From Geotrypetes seraphini (Eukaryota > Chordata > Amphibia > Gymnophiona > Dermophiidae), in NCBI RefSeq assembly GCF_902459505.1, contig NC_047088.1:220158803-220222802 (forward strand): 64,000 nucleotides of DNA, read 5' to 3'. Positions within the stretch are counted from its first letter, which is position 1; each line of letters opens with the position of its first letter. The notes under the pieces were generated by a model. The model saw only the letters and a list, made by a program, of their open reading frames with translations, made no database searches and had not been told where the DNA came from. The translations under genes were made by a program, and so were the position numbers. Below, in pieces: positions 12,958 through 24,025 of the stretch.

Positions 12958-13691
12958 GGTCAAATACAGGAACAGCAATATGGTGGATAACTAGAGAGAA
13001 GTAGAACTGAACATAGCCATGTACTAAAGGCTATGGAGAACAGATGAGTTTTAAAGTCGGCCTTGAACTTAGGAAGAGAGACCTGCAATGTAAGATGATG
13101 TTTACTAAACTATGCCTGTGTGGACATTAGTGTATGGTAGTTGTTAGCACAGGCCCGCCAGCCAGCATAGGAATGGGATATGGGCAGCAATAGGATGCAG
13201 CTAACGTACAGCACAATATCATGTGCTAGCTGTCATGATTGTGATAGCATGACTGCTCTTAATGGCAACTGAACAGGTGGTAAAGTGCAGCTGTGCTACT
13301 GGTAGTCTGGTAGTATGCAGAGAAAAACTCCACTAATCCCTCCTCCTTCACCCTACAGAAAATAAAACCCTGCTGAAGCTCTCCCTCATAATACTGACCC
13401 CTCCCTGGGACTTTTCCTGGTAGGCTACTGTGGCAGAGTGGGAATGGTCCCTCTATGCTCCTTTCCATGAGCTGCACTTGGGTTCAAAATGGTACCTATG
13501 ACCCCTACCAGTAGTTTTGCAAGACTACTGCAAGGAGTCATAGACTCCATTTTGAAACCAAATGGAGTCTATGGAGGAAGACCCCCCCAGTAGACTAGCA
13601 GGGAAGCCACCAGGTGAGGTGGGTCAAGCTGCACCTTCACAGCACTTTTACTATTTAGGTTTGTGCTAAGTCTAGGTTACATGCTCTAGCA

Positions 13692-13883
13692 CAGGGGTAG
13701 GCAATTCCGGTCCTCAAAAGCCAGTCAGGTCAGATTTGCAGGATATCCACAAAAAATATGCATGAGACAGATTTACATCTCAAGGAGGCAGTGCAAGCAA
13801 ATCCATATCATATATATTCATTGTGGATATCCTGAAAACCTGACCCGTCTGTGGCTCTCGAGGACCGTAATTGCCTGCCTCTG
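13692..13883. mobile_element. hAT-type MITE, foldback
   Basis: Begins CAGGGGTAGGCAATTCCGG and ends CCTGCCTCTG, with arms folding back on each other. Flanked by the 8-bp duplication CTCTAGCA (13684-13691 and 13884-13891), diagnostic of hAT. Confidence 0.85.
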
Positions 13884-13891
13884 CTCTAGCA

Positions 13892-14342
13892 TAGTGTTTT
13901 TCAACCTTTTTACACCTATGGACCAGCAGAAATAAAAGAATTATTCTGTGGACCGGCGGTTGAAGAACACTGGGCTAAGTCGTGGGCCAGATCCTGCCCA
14001 TCTCTACCCAATCTCCACCCCAGACCCCGTCTTCATAATAGTACTAATTGCACCTTGCACGTCCCGTGCCTCATCTGGAAGCCTTCCCTCTGACGTTGCA
14101 ACGTCAGAGAGAAGGCTTCCGGTTCAGTCGCAGGATGCCAGTAGGAGTCACTGCCCTTGGCTTTGTGCACTGAATCAGTTAGGAAGAGGGAGCTGGCTCG
14201 AAGATAACGCCGCATCGATTGCACTGTGGACCGGCGGTTGAAGAACATTGTTTTGGGCCTGATGCACGTGCTGGCCCTGTGGACTGGCAGGAAATTTCTG
14301 TGGACCGGCACTGGTCCATGGACCGGTGGTTGAAGAACACTT
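13892..14342. mobile_element. second hAT-type element on the same target
   Basis: Starts TAGTGTTTTTCAACC and ends GGTTGAAGAACACTT as inverted repeats. It is flanked by CTCTAGCA at 13884-13891 (shared with the neighbouring element) and at 14343-14350. It carries internal copies of ggaccggcggttgaagaaca at about 13952 and 14229. No coding capacity. Confidence 0.8.
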
Positions 14343-14675
14343 CTCTAGCAGATTAGTATCCACACTATCTGTTGTAGCATGTAATGCGGGCTTGCCATAC
14401 TCCCAGGACTCACTGTACCTTAAGTTTTGTGCTTATGGTAAGAAAACGTGCTCCTCAATGCTGTGATAAGCTAGGTTCATGCCTTTGCTAATAGTCTATG
14501 ATCCTGAACATCTACAATTGAGAGAAAACCCCCCCCCCCCAACAAAACACAGAACATTACATTATATCACTTCAATATCACTTTCATGGTTTAAAAAAGG
14601 CAAACAACTTCATGTTATTCATGGTCTTTAGGGTTTTTGAGTGAGTTTATTAAACGTACTGTAAACTTAAGATCA

Positions 14676-15103
14676 TTAGTGTTTCAGCCCATGAATATGT
14701 TTGGTGCGAGCTTCCCCATATTACTTTACCAGTGCTTTACTACTAAGGATTAGAATGTTTATTTAGAACAATTCTCCATCCTTATCTTCTTTTTTCAAAT
14801 AACTTGGTAGGATTCTCTTGCTAAATGGGATGGTATTTGATATACCGCCTTGTCTGTGGTTATAATCAAAGTGGTTTACATATTCTATATAAGTACTTAT
14901 TTAGTATCTGGGGCAATGGCGGATTAAGTGATTTGTCCAGTCACAAGGAGCTGCAGTGAAGGCAAAGGTTTTTTGATGATCTCTGACCTAACTTAGAATT
15001 ATTTCTACTAGTTTTTTTTATAAAAATTTTCCCCCAAATCTAATCCCTAAGGTTGATGTAAGAATTTTGACTCATTCATGGGCTGAAACACTAAGCAGTG
15101 AAT
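14676..15103. repeat. inverted repeat pair around a ~370-bp spacer
   Basis: Left arm agtgtttcagcccatgaat near 14680 and right arm attcatgggctgaaacact near 15078 are near-perfect inverse copies. The spacer contains part of a SINE/LINE tail (14825-14970). Likely the ends of an unclassified DNA transposon remnant. Confidence 0.5.
14825..14970 (-). mobile_element. SINE/LINE tail fragment
   Basis: Reads gatataccgccttgtctgtg and later aagtggtttacat, then 'ggcggattaagtgatttgtcc', the reverse of the SINE body. Truncated. Confidence 0.6.
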
Positions 15104-15137
15104 AACATGTTCAGTGATTCAACGCGAAAGCACTTAA

Positions 15138-15480
15138 CCCTTTCAGGACCAAGGGACATATTTGTCCCATAACTTTAAAATCCTATAAATTTTGATTGGG
15201 ATAGTCTACAGTTCTAAATTTGATATGTACGGATTCCATATGATACTGCCTTTATGTAAACAAACTGGTTCCGACATTCATTCATTAGCGTCGTTGCTAG
15301 ATTGACGAGAAGATTCACTTGCCACACTGTCCATAAGCCAGAAGTGTGATTTTTTTTAAATAAAAATAATGATATTTCACAAAAAAAAATCAATTTTTTG
15401 GCATCTGCAAGCCCTTTTTACCATAAAAATGTCGTCAAAACCACAAAAATTGGCCTACGATCCTTATGGTCCTGAAAGGG
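15138..15480. mobile_element. piggyBac-type MITE
   Basis: Inverted ends CCCTTTCAGGACCA and TGGTCCTGAAAGGG are flanked on both sides by TTAA (15134-15137 and 15481-15484), the target duplication of piggyBac elements. 343 bp, AT-rich, no coding frame. It lies just downstream of the ARL6IP6 last exon, possibly inside its 3' UTR. Confidence 0.85.
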
Positions 15481-15484
15481 TTAA

Positions 15485-15968
15485 AGAGGATATACATTTT
15501 GCTAAGTGAAGGAAATATTCAAAATATATAAAATTACAGCATTAAAGTGGTTTTTTTAAGTTGCATGTTTTCTAAAACCTACATTTCTTGTGATACCACC
15601 AATGTAGCCTACCAGTACAGACAGAAAACTGCTGTAACAACGGAAAACAAACAGTCTAGTAAGTGTTGCTGGCATTTAAAAATAAACATTATCTCATTAA
15701 GTGGCTTTTTCAAAATGTGAAAAGAAGAGACAATATAATTTATAATTCATTTGAATTTAATTAAATGTTATAACTCGACCACCATGGAACATTTAAAACC
15801 AAAAAATGTATCCAGAGAATGTGATTTATAGAGGGATTGAACTTATCACTTCCAACCTGAAATGCTGGAGTGTTATTAAAAAAAGCAGTCTTGGCAGCTG
15901 TGTGCAGCAGATTCTTTGTCCATCATGAAGAAAATTCATTTCCATTAAACAGCACTGCGAACGCAGTC
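15485..15968 (-). other. ARL6IP6: probable ARL6IP6 3' UTR
   Basis: AT-rich sequence directly after the stop codon with no recognised repeat. A possible ATTAAA polyadenylation signal is at 15756-15761 on the minus strand; no canonical AATAAA is close. The transcript end cannot be fixed from sequence alone. A piggyBac-type MITE begins beyond this stretch. Confidence 0.45.
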
Positions 15969-16062
15969 TCAAAGGAGACACCATACTACAGTGAGAGCTG
16001 CCACGATGCCATTGAGTATTGCCATGCTATAACCCAAATGAAAAGAATGTCCGCTCAGTTTT
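15969..16062 (-). CDS. ARL6IP6: ARL6IP6 coding exon 4 (C-terminus, last membrane segment)
   Basis: A strong acceptor (long T tract, then CCCTCCTAG) is followed by A, which completes Arg from exon 3. The exon encodes [20 protein letters not shown] then [10 protein letters not shown] and stops at TGA (15969-15971). Human ARL6IP6 ends with nearly the same residues ([31 protein letters not shown] from memory). The last 19 residues form a hydrophobic helix ending at the stop, so the C-terminus sits in or next to the membrane. An open frame on the opposite strand at 15870-16124 is a shadow. Intron 3, between this exon and exon 3, is about 31 kb. Confidence 0.95.
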
Positions 16063-16511
16063 CTAGGAGGGAAAAAAAAAAGATCATCAGTAATAAGGCA
16101 AGAATACCAAATGTGTTAAAATAATTCAGTCTAATGTTTTCACAAACTCAGCAGCAGTACTTTCCAGATGTAATACAATTTTTCTCCGTTTTCTCTTTAA
16201 TTCTTGTGACTTTATATTTGATGTTAATGTATTATACACTGCGTCCAGCCCCAAGCGAAATAGGTGATTAATACGCTTGATAATTAAGCCGAGAGTGAAG
16301 GAGAAGGGACTCTAATTCAAGTCAATGATAATTTTAAAAAACATTTTGGGGTTAATTTTATATAGGACTTTTTACATGCATATGCCAGTCTATGCACGTA
16401 AAATGCATCTTATAAAATTCTATTTCACCAGGTTAAAAACTATACTTGGGATCGAGTTAACATGTTCATTGGAGAACTGTGTTTCAAGTTTTGGAAGCCA
16501 TATTTGCTAAG
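16063..16511. other. ARL6IP6 intron 3, 3' end
   Basis: Intron sequence upstream (on the gene strand) of exon 4. It contains the exon's poly-T tract and an unclassified AT-rich part around 16360-16430 with a weak foldback. Confidence 0.5.
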
Positions 16512-16706
16512 GATATAAAAAGAAGTGGAGGAAAGCAACCAAAATGATACTGGGTCTGCACCAGAAAACATATGCAAAGAGACTTAAAGTACTGAATATG
16601 TATACCCTAGAGGAGAGGAGAGAGTGATTATGACACAGATGTTTAAATATTTGAAATGTATTAATGAGCAAGAAATCTTTTTCAAAGCTAGAGAAATTAT
16701 AGAACT
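16512..16706 (+). mobile_element. CR1 LINE fragment, part 1
   Basis: Plus-strand CR1 ORF2 C-terminal traces: RKATKMILGL, then AKRLKVLNMYTLEERRE. Several stops, so old. It resumes at about 17642 after an inserted block. Confidence 0.75.
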
Positions 16707-17409
16707 AGAGCACAAGGAAAAGTTAGCCCGAGAGCGAGTCTCGATGGACGCATGTAACACGGGGCTGGAAGGCCCTCATGGCGACCCAACGGGATTGGCT
16801 CTGGATGGGCAAGGAGGAGGGGCAGGCGAGTAGATAGGATTCGCGATTGGGTAAGTGCTGCCCCTCTGTGTTTGGGAGTTGGGGATTGGTGGGGGATAGA
16901 ATGCGGGGCGGGGTTAGTAATTTTTGGATAGCGGACAGCCGCAGAGGTCAGGGCTTGCTTGGTCCTCAGCGGCGGTTTTTCCCACCCTTCCTCCCTTTGT
17001 TGAGTTTCGGTTGGTTCCTGGGTTGGGAGCTCAAGAGTCGCAGGCGGGGTTAGAGCTACCAAAAGCCGGGGCTCATCTGGAGATGAAGGGCAGCTGGTTT
17101 GGAAGCAGGTCCCAGGTGGGCTGGCGACCCGGCCGAAGGGGCAGGGTGGCACCTGCCACCCCCCAGACCCTTGCTGACAGGAGCGGGGTCACGGGGCCAA
17201 AAAAGCTTTTTTATTACAGTATGGTAGCTTGATGGTTGTATAATTTGTTATTGGTTGTTATAATAAACAGAGCTGCGACTCGCATTTTTCCAAACTGTTG
17301 TTGTGTGATTTATTTAAGGGGTATATATGGTACGGGTCTAGAGGGGGAGAGGTGCGGAATAGAGGAGGGGAGGAGACCGAGAGGCCTTTCCAGATCCAGC
17401 TGTTACTTG
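16707..17409. other. GC-rich inserted block, unclassified
   Basis: A markedly GC-rich stretch (16707-17190) followed by AT-rich sequence with AATAAA at about 17261. It splits a CR1 fragment, so it is an insertion. Composition and a polyadenylation signal near the end would suit a solitary LTR or a retroposed sequence, but I cannot identify the ends or family. Confidence 0.35.
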
Positions 17410-17641
17410 CAAGGAGTGTGTGGCACAGTGGTTAAAGCAACATCCTCAGCACCCTGAAGTCAGGGGTTCAAATCCACGCTGCTCCTTGTGACCCTGGACA
17501 AGTCACCTAATCCCCCCCCATTGCCCCAGGTACATTAGATAGTGAGCCCACTGGGACAGACAGGGAAATGCTTGAGTACCTGAATAAATTCATGTAAACA
17601 GTTCTGAGCTCTCCTGGGAGAATGGTATAGAAAATTGAACA
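17410..17641 (+). mobile_element. tRNA-derived SINE, copy 1
   Basis: Pol III box A-like tggcacagtggttaaagc and box B-like ggttcaaatcc, then the body 'ccttgtgaccctgg' and the 3' tail gttctgagctctcctgggag ending in a gaaaattgaa-type repeat. Nearly the same as the copy at 18050. Confidence 0.88.
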
Positions 17642-17985
17642 AATCAATATGCTTAAAAGCAACATCAAGAAATACTATTTCACAGAAAAGATGGTGGATG
17701 ATTGGAATGCCCTCCTGGTTAAAGTGGTGGGGACAAAAACAGTGATAGAATTCAAAAAGGCATGGGATAAAACACAGAGGACCCTTATATAGTAAGGAGA
17801 TGGGATCCCAGCAAGACAGACGGGTGCAACCTGCACAAAGTGGTAAGTACGATCCTACACAGAGGCACAGAAAAGGTAACCTGTATGTTCCGCACAGAGC
17901 AGCAGATACAACTCTAGCCACTTTACTGAGCAGACTGATTGGACCATGCTGGTCTTTATCTGCCATCTGTTATCATGAATATATT
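17642..17985 (+). mobile_element. CR1 LINE fragment, part 2
   Basis: The continuation of 16512-16706 in the plus strand: CR1 C-terminal 'KYYFTEKMVDDWNALLVKVV'-like sequence and the non-coding 3' end with a 'tggaccatgctggtctttatctgcc'-like tail. Confidence 0.75.
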
Positions 17986-18049
17986 ATAAAAACAAAATTG
18001 CTTGATATGTACGTACTATGCCATGCCATAATAAAAGAAGATTAAACAG

Positions 18050-18292
18050 GGAACAGTGGTGGAATGGTTAAAAGCTACAGCCTCAGCATCCTGGGGTTGT
18101 GGGTTCAAACCCAAGTTGCTCCTTGTGACCCTGGGAAAGTCACTTAATCCCCCCATTGCCCCAGGTACATTACATAGATTGTGAGGCCCGCTGGGACAGA
18201 CAGAGAAAAATGCTTGAGTACCTGAATAAATTCATGTAAACAGTTCTGAGCTCTGCTGGGAGAACAGTATAGAAAATTGAATAAATAAATAA
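18050..18292 (+). mobile_element. tRNA-derived SINE, copy 2
   Basis: Same structure as copy 1: box B gttcaaacc, body ccttgtgaccctgggaaag, tail gttctgagctctgctggg and a terminal aaataaataa run. Confidence 0.88.
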
Positions 18293-18589
18293 CAGCAAGC
18301 ATTAACACATACTAAGACACCAGCATATACTACACTACAAAACATTTTTAAAAAGGCCAGATTCTAATGCTTCTCCTTGGACAATACAATGCACTAACCA
18401 ATTCCTATGTTACATAATGAACACGAAGTTCACTCAGTGCGTATGTTATTTTTGGGAGATGTCAGTCAGATTTCGCTGTATACCTTAAAGGATTAAGTGG
18501 TAGATTTAATCTTCTGACTACTCCATAAATGGGAGTCATGGCAAACCCGGGGTGGGGAGAGGAATCTAACCTTAATAAACAATATTCTT

Positions 18590-18912
18590 TTGGGATCCAA
18601 TACAACTACAACAATTCTTAATTGCAAGAGAAAAGAAATAGGAACGAGATTTATTTCACTTTACTGAGAAATATGAGGAGAATAAATATAATAGTATTCC
18701 AATATGAACCAAGAATCATTATCCTTTATATTTCTTGAATTTTATTTTATTAGAAATAGCAAGATATGCTCCCCATTAATGTGGGCTTGAAAGGAGCTTT
18801 GTATGCATGATTTGATTATGTATTGTTTTATATGATTTCCTTTTTTTCCTTTTGAACTGTTGGATATTGTAAAGTATTCAAAAATTATAAATAAAAACAA
18901 AAAAAAAAAAAC
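18590..18912 (+). mobile_element. L1-like 3' end with poly(A)
   Basis: AT-rich tail resembling L1 3' ends (tgtattgttttatatgattt, then attgtaaagtattcaaaaat, aataaaaac) closing in a poly(A) run at 18898-18911. Confidence 0.6.
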
Positions 18913-19239
18913 AAATCTGAGATTGCAGTTGCATTATAATCAGCATATAGCTGGATGGGACAAAAAGACATCAGAAGCCTTTGCAGCAATTAATATATCT
19001 CAGCAAATTTGGCTAAACGTTTTTTTCTCATTGGTTAAACTCCCAGAGCCATTTTTGTCCAATCTTTCATGTTCTTTAAACAAATAAATGTGCTTTTAAA
19101 CTTTCATTCTAATTCCAAAAACAAAGTACTGTACACCCAAATTATTTGGTATCAGTTTCTCCTTTCCTACTGTCTTCTCCACCATTCTGCACAAATGGGA
19201 TGAACTAAAGCAGTCTACTGGGCAAGAGAAGACAAGGAA

Positions 19240-19268
19240 CCCCCCCCCACACACACACACACACCACC
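19240..19268. repeat. (C)n(AC)n microsatellite
   Basis: A run of C followed by about nine AC units. Confidence 0.9.
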
Positions 19269-19389
19269 ACCTGAATGACAGCTCTATCAAAGACTGAGCA
19301 GACTCTGTCCAATACATCCAATCTGTAGTGCTTAGCAAAGGAATGGAGTTACGATCAGTCACCACCCTGTAAAATATCATCAGGGGATA

Positions 19390-20330
19390 TGGCCTAAGCC
19401 ACTGCCCAAGAGGCAGCCTGAGCTCTAGTGGTGTGGGCCATCAGCCTTTAAAGTACCAGACGATTCTTGCTGATGAAGGCAGACTCAAAAGCCACCTTGA
19501 TCCATCTTGCAATGGAGACCTAGAGGTCGCATGGCCCTTCGAAGGGCCATAGAAAGCACAAAGAGGTGGATAGAGATGAAATTAATTTGTCTCCCTCGGG
19601 TACTGGAGCAGCGTCTGCTAGACATCTAGCTCATGGAGCTTCCAATCCCCAGGAGTCAAACCTTCTGCCAAAAAAAAAGAGGGCAAGCAGACCTCCTGAT
19701 TAACATGGAATGGAGACATTACTTTCAGCAGAAATGAAGGGACAGTACACAGGGTTCCTGGCAAAATAACACCTGCAGCTCAGAGATTCTACGAGCTGAG
19801 GCGACAGCTACCAAAAACCTTGGCCTGATAGTAAGGTCCTTGGTGGATACTGAGCGCAGAGGCTCAAATGGAGCATCAAACAGCACCCAGAGCTCTGGAC
19901 TGAGGTCCCAAGAAGAGAAGAAAGGGAGTAGCAGATGAGCCACTCCCTTCAGAGAATGAACCACCTTTCTATGAAAAGTCAGAGTGACCTCCTTCAGCTT
20001 TCTACAAAAACTGGTTAGGGCTGCAACCTGGATTCTCAGAGCTAGCCCCTGATCTAGGCTTAGCTGTAGAAGCCCCAAAATAACAATATGAGACCTCCAG
20101 GGAGACAGGGACTGCTCCCTACACCAGGATTCAAGAACTAGCCAGAGCCTGATGTAAGCCAGGGACCTAGATGCCTTCCAGCAGTATAGACCTCTGTGGG
20201 AAGAACCCAAGCATCTCCAAACATCTCCTCCCAATGGCCAAACTGTAAGCCAGAAGGCATCTGGATCTTCCATGTCTACTAGCCCATGCTGGAGCAGACT
20301 CTGGCCCCAGAGCAGAGGAAGAGAATCCCC
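19390..20330 (-). mobile_element. DIRS-type recombinase region, old fossil
   Basis: A minus-strand frame carries a tyrosine-recombinase trace (VAVASARRISELQ, compare SARRVSEL in the two long DIRS copies). It is a different, older DIRS lineage. Only this part is recognised; broken. Confidence 0.65.
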
Positions 20331-20495
20331 CATCAGAAGGCCCCAGAGAACTCATAGCATTTCCTGAGAGGCCAGTTCATTGACACCAGCAGGACCAAAT
20401 GAGGATGACGCACAACCCCGCACAAGAGATGGTCTATCAGAGACCACAGAGGGAAGATGTACAAGAGCTCCTCAATGGCCTCAATAGTTAAACTA

Positions 20496-20640
20496 CTACT
20501 ACTAATCATTTCTATAGCACTACTAGACATATGCAGCATAAGCGACAGTCCCTGCTCAACAGAGCTTACAATCTAATCAAAACTAAGGGATTAGGGAATT
20601 GCTTACGGTAGGAATAAACCAGTGCATATATACTGAAAGG
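20496..20640 (-). mobile_element. LINE/SINE 3' tail with (CTA)n
   Basis: Starts ctactactactaatcatttc and continues tatagcactac ... acagtccctgctcaacagag, cttacaatctaatc: a common 3' tail repeat in this genome, with its microsatellite end on the left. Confidence 0.6.
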
Positions 20641-20659
20641 CCGGCTCCCTCTGCTAACT

Positions 20660-20987
20660 GAAGATCCTGGATGGCATCAAGTCATATCTAGATTCTGAAA
20701 AGGCATTTGACAAAGTACCTCATGAAAGACTTCTGAGGAAATTAGAAATGTCCTATTACGGATTAAGAACTGGTTAAAAGATAGAAATCAGAGAGTAGGA
20801 TTAAATAGTCAATATTCTCCACGGAGACTGGGCATCAGAATGGCAGAAAAGTTTAATGTGAGAAAGTGCAAAGTGATGCATGTGGAAAGGAGGAACCCGA
20901 ACTACAGCTAGGTGATGCAGGGCTCCACATTAGGAGTCACTGCACAGGAAAAGGATCTAGGTGCCATTGTTGAGGATGCCAGACTAC
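20660..20987 (+). mobile_element. CR1 LINE RT fragment, part 1
   Basis: Plus-strand RT traces: 'YLDSEKAFDKVPHERLLRKL' (one letter off the CR1 consensus), then the C-terminal 'KVMHVERRNPNY' and 'TAQEKDLGAIVEDA' motifs. Internal deletion of the catalytic box. Confidence 0.78.
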
Positions 20988-21249
20988 AAAACCTTAAAAA
21001 AAAAGAAACAAAAACCCTACTTTTCAAAAAATACATAAAACCAATAAAACCAATATAACACAACCAAACATACTCCAAACCCCTCCTGCAATACCAACTA
21101 CTCATTAGCAAACCAGAAAATGTTCATACTATTCCCTAAGTACTTCTTAATATCTTAACAATATGTACTTCTTAATACTTAACAATTCTTATGTAATCCG
21201 CCTTGAACCGCAAGGTAAAGGCGGAACAGAAATCACTAATGTAATGTAT
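20988..21249 (+). mobile_element. LINE/SINE tail inserted in CR1
   Basis: Ends with tatgtaatccgccttgaacc and a short (taatg) run. It separates two parts of one CR1 fragment, hence a later insertion. Confidence 0.6.
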
Positions 21250-21870
21250 GTTGAAACCCTCAGATTAGTATGAGTTGGCAGCTAAGAAAGCAAATAGGAT
21301 GTTAGGAATTTGTTTTCCATTCCTTTCCTACTAAGATGAAAATGTTATAATGCCTATGTGTTGTTCTATGGTATGGCCACCCCTTGAATACTGTGTGCAA
21401 TTCTGGTTGTCGTATCTCAAAGAAGATATAGGGGAATTAGAAGAGTACAGAGAAGACCTATGAAAATGGTAAAAGAGATGGTGCTCTTCAGTCTGGAGAA
21501 CAGACGGCCCAGGAGAGCTATGATAGAGGAACAGTCTCCCGGAAGGGGTGGTGGAAACAGAGACTGTGTCTGAATTCAAGAGGGCCTGGGATAGGCATGT
21601 AGGATCTCTCAGAGAGAGAAAGAGATAATGGTTACTGTGGATGGGCAGACTAGATGGGCCATTTGGCCTTTATCTACCGTCATGTTTCTATAAAATACTG
21701 AGTGGAGTGGAAAGGGTAGATGTGATTTGCTTGTTTACTCTTTCTAAAAATACTAGGACTAGGGGTATGAAGACAAACAAAAGAAAATATTTCTTCACTC
21801 AATGTGTAATTAAACTCTGGAATTTGTTGGCAGAGAATGTGGTGAAAGCAGTTAGCTTAACAGGGGTTAG
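21250..21870 (+). mobile_element. CR1 LINE fragment, part 2, plus overlapping 3' end
   Basis: CR1 C-terminal region ('AKKANRMLGI'-like, 'PLEYCVQFWLSYLKEDIGEL'-like) with deletions, its 3' tail at about 21640-21690, then a second CR1 piece (RTRGMKTNKRKYFFTQCVIK). Confidence 0.75.
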
Positions 21871-22149
21871 CAGGAAACTTCCTCCCGAGGAAATGGACAG
21901 TAACACTGTCTTAGCTGGCACCAACCTTGACCTCCCTTTGGGCATTTATGCTGATGCACAACCAAGAATGAGTGCAAGAGCCTCCAGGATCGACTGGACC
22001 AACATCAAATCTGACACTGACATCCCTGATGCCTTGGTATCGCATTGGGCTAGAAGTCACTCCAGCTACTCCTGTGCCCATTAAAAAAAAGAAAAAAGGT
22101 TTCCTGCCCGAACAGCTGAGTGGCAGGAGGCTGTCCTCTGCTTCTCAGC

Positions 22150-22945
22150 TGTATACTGGTTTTATACAATATTTGTAGATCCAAATATTAATTGTACTGT
22201 CCTTTGTAATCAATATCTTAAGTATATTTGCAGGCTTTGAATTTTCAAATTAAAGTTTTTAAATGGTATTATAAACTAGGAAAGTCATCTTCAAACTTAC
22301 ATTGTATTCAGATATTTGGCACAAATAAAAATGTTTCTGAAGTATCCATATAATGTAGGAGGACAAAAATTTTAAAATGTAACTATGTATACGTTTAAAT
22401 CAAATTGTATTTTGTTTAAAAATGGATCATAGAAGCAGATTTTATGGCAATATGAAGTGAAAAATTTGCATAAAGGGTCTGATTCTGTAAATGGGGCCTG
22501 CCAAGTTAGGTGCATAATTTAATTTTTTTAAATTGGTTTAACTGGCAAAGTAATTGAAAGCACCTTTAAAAAATGGATTTAAAAATTTTAGCTCTCAGAT
22601 TAGGCGCCTCGTAAGCATCTACACTGAGGCACCTACTGGAAAAGTAGGCATGGCCAGGAGTGGAGTTTGGATGTGGAATGAGTTAGGTACTGGTATTTTA
22701 CACCAAGAAAACCCTAGCCTAAAATACTGGTGCCTAAGTTGGAAACGCCTACTGGCACCTAACTCGATTTAGGCGCCGGTAGGCATGATTCTACAAACTA
22801 TGCCTACATTTAACTGACATGGGGTAGGTGCCATTTTTCTAGGAGCTTACCAATTTAAGCGCTGTTTATAGAATCAGGTCCAAAATGTGTGCATGTTCAG
22901 TAGGGGGTGGTATTGCACAGGTAAAGCAGCTTCTCTGCTATTGAG
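22150..22945 (+). repeat. dispersed ~380-bp repeat, copy 1 (inverted relative to copy 2)
   Basis: Matches 31857-32350 in reverse orientation over its whole length (for example caggctttgaattttcaaat; gcatgttcagtagggggtgg). Copy 1 contains a foldback element at 22475-22881 that copy 2 lacks. Family unknown. Confidence 0.75.
22475..22881. mobile_element. foldback MITE ('gattctataaa' family), copy 1
   Basis: Ends GGGTCTGATTCTGTAAATGG and TTTATAGAATCAGGTCC are inverted repeats, and the interior is full of taggcgcc words. AAA flanks both sides. Copy 2 of the host repeat gives the empty site, which confirms the boundaries. Confidence 0.75.
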
Positions 22946-22959
22946 GTTCACAGAATTGG

Positions 22960-24010
22960 ACTCTGCTGATGACGTAGTACTACTAGGAAGTCAAGAGAGC
23001 CTGCAAGAACTCTCCACCAGCTTGGTGAAGACTGGATGAAAAACTGGCATTTAAAAGACCGAGGGCTCCTTCTACAAATGTAATGTAATGTAATGTAATG
23101 TAATGTAATGTAATGTAATTTATTTCTTATATACCGCTACATCCGTTAGGTTCTAAGCGGTTTACAGAAAATATACATTAAGATTAGAAATAAGAAAGGT
23201 ACTTGAAAAATTCCCTTACTGTCCCGAAGGCTCACAATCTAACTAAAGTACCTGGAGGGTAATAGAGAAGTGAAAAGTAGAGTTAGAGGAAAAATAAAAA
23301 TAAAATAAACATTTTAACAAGACAGCATTGATCTAAATACTTTGGAAGGTAGAAGAGAGGAGAGAAAGGAATAGAAGAAGAAGGGGGAGCCGTTGAACAG
23401 TAGAATTCTGGAGAAATTTAAATGATAGAAATAGAACAAAACAAAGCCACGCTAGCGGTTTAACGCGTGCTAAACCGCCGGCCACGCTAGCCGCTACCGC
23501 CTCCTCTTGAGCAGGCGGTAGTTTTTTGACCAGCGCGGGGGTTAGCGCGTGATAAAAAGTCACGCACGTTAAACCCGCTAGCGCGGCTTTGTAAAAGGAG
23601 CCGCAAGTAATGCAAGTTGGTGATCAAGCTTGTATACAAATAACCATTAACCAAAAATCTATTAAAGATGTGGATATAATCACCTATCTAGGCAGCATTA
23701 TGTCCAGGGATGAAAAGTATCAAGAGGAAAGTACATTTCAGGATTAGGAAGGCAGCTTCTGTATTTCAGCAGATGTGCGGAATATGGGAAACAACAAAAA
23801 TAATAAGATTAAATTTAAGCTCTGGATAGCTTCTGCTAACTGTGATCTATGCCTGTGAAACATGGAAAAATTACTACATAGATAGCACAAAACCAGAATG
23901 TATTCCATCAGCGATGCCCACAAAGAATTCTTGGAGTCACTTATCATGACCATATTACCAATGAGGAGATCCTGAGAAGTGACTCAAGGATATATTCTGA
24001 GAAGTGATTC
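22960..24010 (+). mobile_element. RTE-like LINE RT remnant (interrupted)
   Basis: Plus-strand traces ADDVVLLGSQESLQEL before the interruption, then VIQ..'DVDIITYLGSIMSRDEKYQE' and 'ECIPSAMPTKNSWSHLS'-like decay after it. ADDVVLL followed by a Y-L-G-S block is typical of RTE-type RTs. Many stops and frame changes. Bases 23064-23604 are a later insertion. Confidence 0.6.
23064..23604. mobile_element. Harbinger-like MITE with a LINE tail inside it
   Basis: Left end gggctccttctacaaa and right end tttgtaaaaggagcc belong to the same foldback family as 1139-1312. Between them, 23079-23440 is a foreign LINE tail beginning with a (TAATG)n microsatellite and reading tatataccgct ... agcggtttacag. Confidence 0.7.
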
Positions 24011-24025
24011 ATGGAGGCTCTAAGC

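Noticed and set aside
15870-16124. Plus-strand 84-residue open frame as a small gene
   Set aside because: It is the antisense shadow of ARL6IP6 exon 4 and its pyrimidine tract.
16697-17152. Pro-rich frames in the GC-rich block as coding sequence
   Set aside because: Several overlapping frames on both strands, no motif and no start context; composition explains them.
21880-22090. DIRS gag-like stretch similar to that near 11.6 kb
   Set aside because: Some word-level resemblance only; too short and degraded to support a call.
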